Source of the DNA: Bacteroidota bacterium
GTDB lineage: Bacteria > Bacteroidota > Bacteroidia > Flavobacteriales_D > Crocinitomicaceae
Length of the DNA: 6,246 nt
Assembly (NCBI GenBank): GCA_024280195.1
Contig: JAJRQP010000368.1
Location: 1-6,246, forward strand
Direction of reading: 5' to 3'
Shown piece after piece: positions 1-5,529 of the stretch. The notes beneath the pieces were generated by a model, which saw nothing but the letters and a program-made list of their open reading frames with translations, was not told where the DNA came from and did no database searches. Position numbers and translations under genes: made by a program. Position 1 is the stretch's first letter. Every line of letters starts with the position of its first letter.

Positions 1-804
1 AATCAATGGCCTAGTCTTTCAGGTAACTACGTTACTTATTCTGCTTCTTATGACCAGTACTTCAAGAACATCAATGGAGGAATTGCAGTAATTGGAATGC
101 ACGATAGACAAGGGCAAGGAACAATCTCTACGACAATGCTAGGATTGGTTTATTCTTATCATTTAAAGGTCAATAGAAAATTTACGATGTTATTTGGAGC
201 GAGAGCAGCCATGTTCAATAAGTTCTTAGACTGGGACAAATTAACTTTTGGAGACATGATTGATCCCCGAAAAGGTTTTATTTATAAAACAGGAGATGTT
301 CCAAGAGGTGGAAGTAAATATTTCTTTGATGCCTCTGCTGGTTTTGTTGGATATAGCAAACATTTTTTCTTCGGAGGAGCTGTACATCATCTAAACAGAC
401 CTAATGAATCAATGATTGTTGGGGAATCTAAACTACCAATGCGTTTTACGGGACATGCAGGTGCAGAAATTAAATTGGGACAAAAATCTCAATACAATAA
501 CGGAACATCTATCATGCCGAATATCATTTACCAATACCAAAATGGTTTTCAAGAAATTAGTGTAGGTACTTATGTAAAATACGGAGTATTTACTTTTGGA
601 GCTTGGTATAGAAATAGAGATGCTTTTATTCTTTCTTTAGGAATAAATACCAAAAAATTTAAAATTGGTTATAGTTACGATGTAACTGTTTCAAAGTTGA
701 ACAATGGAGTATCAGGAGGTTCTCACGAGGTGTCACTTGGGTTAAATATGAATTGTAAAACAAAACCTAAATCCTTTAGAACCATTTCTTGTCCATCTTT
801 TTAA
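1..804 (+). CDS. PorP/SprF-family type IX secretion membrane protein (5' end missing)
   Basis: The reading frame is open from base 1 to the TAA at 802-804, so 267 residues of the C-terminal part are visible; the start and signal peptide lie outside the window. The first visible residues (NQWPSLSGNYVTYSASYDQY, then GGIAVIG) are the hallmark N-terminal segment of PorP/SprF proteins, so probably only a few dozen residues are missing. The rest alternates short aromatic and glycine-rich strands, as expected of an outer-membrane beta-barrel. The C-terminus (GGSHEVSLGLN, a Cys/Lys stretch, then FRTISCPSF) is also typical of the family. Known family role: PorP/SprF proteins work with the type IX secretion system, and paralogues are often tied to secretion or anchoring of particular large surface proteins; which partner this one serves cannot be seen. 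The gap to gldJ is only 38 bases with no terminator, so co-transcription is likely. The family is clear, but whether it is the core PorP or a paralogue is not. Confidence 0.9.
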   Translation, partial: NQWPSLSGNYVTYSASYDQYFKNINGGIAVIGMHDRQGQGTISTTMLGLVYSYHLKVNRKFTMLFGARAAMFNKFLDWDKLTFGDMIDPRKGFIYKTGDVPRGGSKYFFDASAGFVGYSKHFFFGGAVHHLNRPNESMIVGESKLPMRFTGHAGAEIKLGQKSQYNNGTSIMPNIIYQYQNGFQEISVGTYVKYGVFTFGAWYRNRDAFILSLGINTKKFKIGYSYDVTVSKLNNGVSGGSHEVSLGLNMNCKTKPKSFRTISCPSF

Positions 805-842
805 CTATATTGTAACCGATTTTTAAAAAGACGTTGTAAAAG

Positions 843-2903
843 ATGTTAATTGAATTGAAAAGAATGAAAACGAAAATAGATAATATGCGATTTTTCAAAT
901 TTGTAGCACTAGCTGTAGTTGGTGCATTTGTAATAGCTTCTTGTTCAAGAGATGCTTCCAATACCACAGGATGGGATTATAACAATCCTAAACAAGGTGG
1001 TTTCCAAAAGGTACCTTTTGTTGATCAAGAAACAGGACCTGGTTTATTATTAGTAGAAGGTGGAACTTTTACAATGGGTAGAGCTGAACAAGATGTAATG
1101 TTTGAATGGAACAATAGACCAGCTAGGGTTACTGTTTCATCTTTTTACATGGATCAAACTGAGATTACTAACTTCCAATGGTTGGAATACATGTACTGGA
1201 TTTCTCGTGCTTACAACGAAACCTATCCAATGGTTTATAAAAATGCATTGCCAGACACCTTAGTATGGAGATCAAAACTAGGATTCAACGAGAAGTTTGT
1301 TGATTACTATTTACGTCACCCTGCTTATAGAGATTACCCAGTCGTTGGTGTATCTTGGTTGCAAGCGAGTGATTTCTGTAAATGGAGAACAGATCGTGTA
1401 AACGAATACATCTTAATTAGAGAAGGTATCTTAGCATTTAACGTTGACCAAAGAGATGAAAATACTTTTAATACGGACGCTTATTTTGCAGGTCAATATG
1501 AAGAAGGATTAGTAAGAAACATTACTGATTTAGATCCTTCTCACGTTAACGGAAAGAAATTAGGAGAAAGAATTGTAAGAATGGAAGATGGAATCATGCT
1601 TCCTAGATACCGACTCCCAACTGAAGCAGAATGGGAATTTGCTGCAACGGGATTGATTGGAAACTTACAAGAAGGTTCTGAAAACATCAACGAAAGAAGA
1701 TTATATCCTTGGAACGGTCACTGGGTAAGACAAGACGAAGCAATGTTTACAGGTCAGATTCGTGCCAACTTTGTTAGAGGTCGTGGAGATTACATGGGTA
1801 TTGCAGGTCACTTAAATGACGGAGCAGATGTTACAGCACCTGTTGAGTCATACTGGCCAAATGATTATGGTTTATACCACATGGCAGGTAACGTATCTGA
1901 ATGGGTAATGGATGTTTACCGTCCTTTGACTTCTGAAGATTTTGATGAGTTTAGACCATTTAGAGGTAATGTTTTCAAAACAAAACTATTGAACAACGAA
2001 GGTTCTATAGATATTAAAAACGCTCAAATCATGTACGACGTGCACGGTATGAAGGAATACTTGAATGAGTTTGAAAGAATTCGTTACCAACGTATTTCTG
2101 CCAACCAACATGACCCGAACGATACAGTAATACCTGCTGGTCTTGCTGCACATGTGCAGTCTAGAAATCCTTCTAGAAGAGGTTATGCTCCAGATCCATT
2201 TTACGTATCTCATGGTAAAGTAAAGGATTCTATAGAGTTAAGATTACTAGAGCAAATCAACGGTGTTATCGATGTTGCTATTTCTTACAAGAATGATAAA
2301 TACGATACGGAAGCATCTGCTTTAATTCAAGATAATTTATTCGATGGTATTTTTGCTGATGAAATCAGAGAAGGTCCAGATGGAGAAGAATATGCTTTTG
2401 AAATCATCTCTATGTTGAGAGACGGATTTAATGAGTTCATCTTAGACACTCCAGGTAAGTTAAAGTACAGAAATGTAACGGAAGAAGAAAACATAGGACG
2501 TTTGAACTATCGTAAAGATGACTACATTGATTATATTGATGGTGACATTGAAAGTTCTATTCACTATAAAAATGACAGAAGAAAGAACGACATCAATCAA
2601 GCGACACGTGATCCTAACTTAGTTATGTACCAAGATCAACACGAGCAGTACAACTTAGATGGTTCACAAATCAAACCAGGTGGAGAAGATAGAACATCTT
2701 GGCCAACAACATTGATTTCTGATAAGTCTAGAGTTTACAAAGGTGGTTCTTGGAAAGATAGAGCTTACTGGTTAGTTTCTTCTAACAGAAGATTCTTAGA
2801 TGAAGACAAATCTACCGATGCAATTGGTTTCCGTTGCGCAATGGACAGAGTTGGTTCTCCAACTGGATTCAACTACGGTAGAAAAAAGAAGAAAAAGAAA
2901 TAA
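843..2903 (+). CDS. gldJ: Gliding motility / T9SS lipoprotein GldJ
   Basis: This is a lipoprotein with an FGE-sulfatase (SUMF1-like) fold, needed in flavobacteria for gliding and for stable GldK and type IX secretion; it acts on the periplasmic side of the outer membrane. Numbering from the ATG at 843, the sequence shows a lipobox VIASC (Cys34), a GldJ-like TTGWDYNNPKQGGF stretch just after it, EGGTFTMG (72-79), YPVVGVSWLQ (165-174), YRLPTEAEWEF (256-266), YGLYHMAGNVSEW (342-354) and KGGSWKDRAYWL (633-644) up to GFRCAMDRVGSPTG near 675. A charged segment of about 270 residues (360-630) splits the fold; flavobacterial GldJ, as I recall it, is about 560 residues, against 686 here. It ends in a run of lysines. 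The start is uncertain: ATG at 843, 864 and 885 are all in frame, and 885 gives the most compact signal peptide (Cys20); 843 is given as the outer limit. Codons are richer in AAC, TAC and CGT than in murF, which suggests high expression. GldK is the main alternative, but the N-terminal segment and the following murF favour GldJ. Confidence 0.92.
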   Translation: MLIELKRMKTKIDNMRFFKFVALAVVGAFVIASCSRDASNTTGWDYNNPKQGGFQKVPFVDQETGPGLLLVEGGTFTMGRAEQDVMFEWNNRPARVTVSSFYMDQTEITNFQWLEYMYWISRAYNETYPMVYKNALPDTLVWRSKLGFNEKFVDYYLRHPAYRDYPVVGVSWLQASDFCKWRTDRVNEYILIREGILAFNVDQRDENTFNTDAYFAGQYEEGLVRNITDLDPSHVNGKKLGERIVRMEDGIMLPRYRLPTEAEWEFAATGLIGNLQEGSENINERRLYPWNGHWVRQDEAMFTGQIRANFVRGRGDYMGIAGHLNDGADVTAPVESYWPNDYGLYHMAGNVSEWVMDVYRPLTSEDFDEFRPFRGNVFKTKLLNNEGSIDIKNAQIMYDVHGMKEYLNEFERIRYQRISANQHDPNDTVIPAGLAAHVQSRNPSRRGYAPDPFYVSHGKVKDSIELRLLEQINGVIDVAISYKNDKYDTEASALIQDNLFDGIFADEIREGPDGEEYAFEIISMLRDGFNEFILDTPGKLKYRNVTEEENIGRLNYRKDDYIDYIDGDIESSIHYKNDRRKNDINQATRDPNLVMYQDQHEQYNLDGSQIKPGGEDRTSWPTTLISDKSRVYKGGSWKDRAYWLVSSNRRFLDEDKSTDAIGFRCAMDRVGSPTGFNYGRKKKKKK
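885..944 (+). other. Lipoprotein signal peptide and lipobox of GldJ
   Basis: From the third in-frame ATG the peptide has a short basic, aromatic n-region (MRFFKF), a hydrophobic core (VALAVVGAFV) and the lipobox IASC; the lipidated cysteine codon is TGT at 942-944. Serine and arginine follow the cysteine, then Asp at +3. The two upstream ATGs would add 7 or 14 residues containing acidic side chains (Glu4, Asp13), which is less usual for an n-region, so 885 is a serious start candidate. Confidence 0.8.
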
Positions 2904-2925
2904 AATACATTTCGTTAATAAATAG

Positions 2926-2960
2926 AAAAACCTGCTTGTCATTTGATAAGCAGGTTTTTT
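2926..2960 (+). terminator. Intrinsic terminator after gldJ
   Basis: The left arm 2926-2940 (AAAAACCTGCTTGTC) pairs with the right arm 2945-2959 (GATAAGCAGGTTTTT) around the loop ATTT (2941-2944). That gives a 15-bp stem with one G-U pair, and a run of six T at 2955-2960. It begins 22 bases after the gldJ stop codon. Because the stem is flanked by A5 and T6, it could also work on the minus strand, but no minus-strand gene ends here. It separates gldJ from murF, so the two are probably not a simple operon even though they lie close together. Confidence 0.9.
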
Positions 2961-2967
2961 AATTTTA
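2936..2967 (+). promoter_or_regulatory. Candidate murF promoter, overlapping the gldJ terminator
   Basis: TTG at 2936-2938 and TAATTTTA at 2960-2967 are separated by 21 bases. This fits the Bacteroidota promoter pattern (TTG near -33, TAnnTTTG near -7) except for a final A instead of G. A start site four to six bases past the -7 element would fall on or next to the murF ATG at 2972, giving a leaderless or nearly leaderless mRNA. The -33 triplet lies within the terminator stem. This is a pattern match in AT-rich DNA, not proof. Confidence 0.45.
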
Positions 2968-2971
2968 CACT

Positions 2972-4261
2972 ATGGATAATTCATTTACGCACTTCTACTC
3001 TTCTACAGGTATATGTACTGATACACGCAAAATTGAAAAAGATTGCTTATTCGTATGCATTCAAGGAGATAATTTTGATGGAAATACTTTTGCCAGTGAA
3101 GCATTAAAACAAGGTGCTTATCATGTAATCGTTGATAATCCAAAATTCTTCGTAGAAAATAGTCAAATGACTTTGGTGCAAAACAGTGTGACTTATTTGC
3201 AAAACTTAGCAAATCATCATAGAAAACAATTTGACATCCCAGTTATAGGAATCACAGGTAGTAATGGTAAAACAACGAGTAAAGAATTAATCAATGCTGT
3301 TCTTTCTAAGAAATACAATGTTCTGGCAACCATCGGTAACCTGAACAATCATTTAGGAGTTCCTTTTACACTATTAAGAATAACCAAAGAACACGACATC
3401 GCTATTATAGAAATGGGTGCTAATAAATTCAAAGACATTGAAGAATTGTGCGAGATAGCTGAACCAACCCACGGAATCATTACCAATATTGGTCGAGCAC
3501 ATCTTGAAGGATTTATCAATATTGAAGGCGTTATCAAGACGAAGAAAGAACTGTATGATTCTGTTGAGCGCAAAAAAGGAACGTTATTCATTAATGCAGA
3601 TGATGATATCTTGAATGAAATCCTACCATCATCTATAAAAAGTATTTCTTACGGAGAAAAAAATGATGCAGACATCTCAGGAGAATTAGTATCCCTCTCC
3701 CCTTTTGTAGAAATGAATTGGAAGTCGAATAATTATTCTTCGGAGAATTTGATGATGCAAATGGTTGGGAAATATAATTTCTACAATTATTTAGCAGCAA
3801 TTACAATTGGGAAGGATTTTGGAGTTAGCGATGAGTTAATAAATGAAGCATTGGTCAATTATTCTCCAGAGAATAAGCGTTCACAGATTGTAAAAACAGA
3901 CAGAAATACACTAATTTTAGATTGCTACAACGCAAATCCAACAAGTATGAGTTCTGCGCTAGAAAGTTTTGCAATAAATGTAGCAACGAATAAAATTTGC
4001 ATTCTCGGCGACATGAAAGAGTTGGGGATAGAATCGATGCAAGAGCATCAGAAAATTATAACCTTGCTTGAAGAATTGAATTTACAAGCTTATGTTGTCG
4101 GAGAAGATTTCTCACTCGTTAATTCGTGCAATATTCTTCACAAATTTAAAGATGTAACTGAATTGAATAATTATTTACAGCAATTTCCTTTAGAAAAGGA
4201 ATTAATTCTGATAAAAGGTTCAAATAGTATTCATTTGGACAGATTGGAATCATCACTCTAA
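2972..4261 (+). CDS. murF: UDP-N-acetylmuramoyl-tripeptide--D-alanyl-D-alanine ligase
   Basis: MurF is the cytoplasmic ATP-dependent ligase that adds D-Ala-D-Ala to UDP-MurNAc-tripeptide, the last soluble step of peptidoglycan precursor synthesis. The 429 residues fit the family length. The N-terminal UDP-binding domain has TDTRK (16-20) and GDNFDGN. The central ATPase domain has the P-loop GITGSNGKTTS (93-103, Lys100), EMGANKF from Glu147, and TNIGRAHLEGF (171-181); Lys191 in TKKEL is the likely counterpart of the carbamylated lysine of Mur ligases. The C-terminal domain has DCYNANPTSM from Asp317 and ILGDMKELG from Ile344. All expected motifs are present and the gene looks intact. The start at 2972 is favoured because only 15 residues precede TDTR, as is normal for the family, and no later Met fits. 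It lies 11 bases after the gldJ terminator and converges on the acyl-CoA dehydrogenase gene. Other Mur ligases (MurE, MurC) fit less well because YNANP and GDMKELG are MurF-type. Confidence 0.96.
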   Translation: MDNSFTHFYSSTGICTDTRKIEKDCLFVCIQGDNFDGNTFASEALKQGAYHVIVDNPKFFVENSQMTLVQNSVTYLQNLANHHRKQFDIPVIGITGSNGKTTSKELINAVLSKKYNVLATIGNLNNHLGVPFTLLRITKEHDIAIIEMGANKFKDIEELCEIAEPTHGIITNIGRAHLEGFINIEGVIKTKKELYDSVERKKGTLFINADDDILNEILPSSIKSISYGEKNDADISGELVSLSPFVEMNWKSNNYSSENLMMQMVGKYNFYNYLAAITIGKDFGVSDELINEALVNYSPENKRSQIVKTDRNTLILDCYNANPTSMSSALESFAINVATNKICILGDMKELGIESMQEHQKIITLLEELNLQAYVVGEDFSLVNSCNILHKFKDVTELNNYLQQFPLEKELILIKGSNSIHLDRLESSL

Positions 4262-4269
4262 ATTCGGGC

Positions 4270-4298
4270 AAAAAAAAGAGGATGATCACTCACCCTCT
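4270..4298 (-). terminator. Intrinsic terminator of the acyl-CoA dehydrogenase gene
   Basis: Read on the minus strand, AGAGGGTG (4298-4291) pairs with CATCCTCT (4284-4277) around a six-base loop. This gives an 8-bp stem with one G-U pair, followed by a T-run of seven (complement of the A-run 4270-4276). On the plus strand the same hairpin has an A-C mismatch and is followed by CCCTTATTTT rather than a clean T-run, so it would serve murF less well. It lies 26 bases past the dehydrogenase stop codon. The 62-base convergent gap holds nothing else I can identify. Confidence 0.75.
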
Positions 4299-4323
4299 CC
4301 CTTATTTTAATTCTATTTATAAA

Positions 4324-5463
4324 TTACTTCAATATATTTCTTGAAATAACAATTTTCTGAATTTCACTTGTTCCTTCATAGATTTGAGTAATTTTAGCAT
4401 CTCTCATCAAACGTTCAACATGGTATTCTTTCACAAAACCATATCCTCCATGAATTTGAATCGCTTCTACGGTGTGTTCCATTGCGACTTTAGAAGCATA
4501 CAACTTCGCCATTGCTCCAGACTGATCGTAATTTCTTCCATTGTCCTTATCTAATGCAGCTCTGTAAACTAACATTTTAGCTGCTTCGATATCTGTTGCC
4601 ATATCCGCCAACTTAAAAGCAATTGCTTGGTGTTTGCTAATTTCTTTTCCAAAAGCTTTACGTTCTTTCGAGTAAGCCAAGGCTAAATCAAAAGCACCCC
4701 CAGCTATTCCTAAAGCTTGAGAAGCAATTCCAATTCTACCACCAGATAAAACTTTCATTGCGAATTTGAATCCGAACCCATCTTCACCAATTCTATTTTC
4801 CTTAGGAACTTTAACATCGTTGAATAATAAGGTATGCGTATCAGAACCTCTAATTCCTAATTTATTTTCTTTTGCTCCAACTATAAACCCTTCCATTCCT
4901 CTTTCGATAATGAAAGCATTGATTCCTCTATGTCCTGCAGCAACATCTGTTTGAGCAATCACTATATAAGTAGAAGCCGAAGAACCATTTGTAATCCAGT
5001 TCTTAGTTCCGTTTAATAAATAATGATCTCCTTTATCAATAGCTGTAGTTTGTTGAGATGTTGCATCCGATCCTGCTTCAGGTTCAGACAAACAAAATGC
5101 TCCGATTTTCTATCCTTTTGCTAAAGGCACTAAGTATTTTAGTTTTTGTTCTTCCGTTCCGTAAGTTTCTAGCCCCCAACAAACCAATGAGTTATTAACC
5201 GATAAGCAAACAGAAGTCGATGCATCTACTTTAGAAATTTCTTCAATTGCTAAAGCATAGGACAAAGTGTCCATTCCAGAACCTCCATATTTTGGATCAA
5301 CCATCATTCCCATGAATCCAAGCTCACCTAACTCTTTGATTTCAGCAGCTGGAAAACGTTGTTCCTCATCCCTATCAATAACTCCAGGTTTTAGCACGTT
5401 TTGAGCAAAATCTCTAGCAGCATCTCTGACTGCTTTATGTTCTTCTGTTAAATCAAAATTCAT
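4324..5463 (-). pseudogene. Acyl-CoA dehydrogenase, interrupted by an in-frame TAG
   Basis: Read from ATG 5463-5461 to TAA 4326-4324, the frame has 380 codons, matching the roughly 380 residues of short-chain (butyryl-type) acyl-CoA dehydrogenases. These are FAD enzymes that oxidise acyl-CoA to trans-2-enoyl-CoA and pass electrons to ETF. Codon 118 (5112-5110) is TAG. Upstream are the helical N-terminal domain (MNFDLTEEHKAVRD, GFMGMMVDPKYGG) and YLVPLAKG; downstream the frame resumes at once with KIGAFCLSEPEAGSD, NWITNG, KERKAFGKEI, IHGGYGFVKEYHVERLMRDAK and YEGTSEIQ. The catalytic Glu, in YEGT by family knowledge, is codon 363 (4377-4375). A polar residue, often Glu, is usual at the TAG position, and GAG or CAG to TAG is one change. 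The downstream half has no plausible start: its first TTG is the internal Leu of FCLSEPE. There is no frameshift or other decay, so a recent nonsense mutation or a base-call error are both possible. Substrate chain length cannot be fixed; an isobutyryl- or 2-methylbutyryl-CoA dehydrogenase is possible. Confidence 0.9.
5110..5112 (-). other. Premature amber codon inside the acyl-CoA dehydrogenase frame
   Basis: The plus strand reads CTA, i.e. TAG on the minus strand, exactly in frame between the conserved LAKG and KIGAF segments. The flanking frames are the same (5493 and 5091 differ by 402 bases, 134 codons), so this is a point substitution and not a frameshift. Termination here would leave a 117-residue N-terminal fragment without most of the FAD site or the catalytic Glu. 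Confidence 0.95.
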
Positions 5464-5490
5464 ATCGGTAGTTTTAAATTCTTGCGAGTA

Positions 5491-5520
5491 CAAATCTACT
5501 CATTTAGTTTAATTTTCTAA
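5491..5520 (-). promoter_or_regulatory. Promoter of the acyl-CoA dehydrogenase gene
   Basis: On the minus strand TAGATTTG (5498-5491) is a perfect match to the Bacteroidota -7 consensus TAnnTTTG. TTA at 5520-5518 lies 19 bases upstream as a weak -33 match (consensus TTG). The predicted start site near 5485 leaves a leader of about 22 bases before ATG 5463. This also rules out the TTG at 5493-5491 as a translation start, since that triplet is the tail of the -7 element itself. Confidence 0.6.
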
Positions 5521-5525
5521 CTTTA
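5518..5525 (+). promoter_or_regulatory. Candidate -7 element of anmK
   Basis: TAACTTTA fits TAnnTTTG at all but the last base and ends four bases before the GTG start of anmK, so transcription from it would begin at or beside the start codon. No TTG sits at the right distance upstream. An alternative pairing, TTG 5482-5484 with TAGTTTAA 5505-5512 (20-base gap), has better spacing but a poorer -7 match. Either would overlap the divergent dehydrogenase promoter. Confidence 0.3.
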
Positions 5526-5529
5526 AACT

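Noticed and set aside
821..830. TTTTTAAAAA palindrome between the PorP/SprF gene and gldJ as a terminator
   Set aside because: It has no GC stem, no loop and no following T-run; it is a simple AT palindrome.
776..967. Minus-strand open frame of 63 codons with a hydrophobic stretch, across the PorP/SprF-gldJ junction
   Set aside because: It overlaps the coding end of one gene and the signal peptide of the next. Its hydrophobic stretch is the AT-rich mirror of the gldJ start region, and there is no family resemblance.
1986..2213. Minus-strand open frame of 75 codons inside gldJ
   Set aside because: It lies wholly antisense to a well-supported coding region and has no recognisable protein features.
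843..2903. Reading the lipoprotein as GldK or as a true formylglycine-generating enzyme
   Set aside because: The TTGWxYN-GGF segment after the lipobox, the long insertion and the adjacent murF match GldJ; the FGE cysteine pair is absent.
3003..3591. Two minus-strand open frames inside murF (3003-3212 and 3349-3591)
   Set aside because: Both are antisense to conserved MurF motifs and look like chance frames.
4766..4954. Plus-strand open frame of 62 codons inside the acyl-CoA dehydrogenase
   Set aside because: It is antisense to conserved dehydrogenase sequence, with no promoter or family signal.
4324..5091. Downstream part of the dehydrogenase as an independent short gene starting at TTG 5091
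   Set aside because: That TTG is the leucine of the conserved FCLSEPEAGSD motif, and the matching N-terminal half sits in the same frame just upstream. It is one interrupted gene, not two.
5464..5493. Extended dehydrogenase start at TTG 5493
   Set aside because: The TTG is the end of a perfect TAnnTTTG promoter element, and ATG 5463 gives the usual family N-terminus (MNFDLTEEHKAV).
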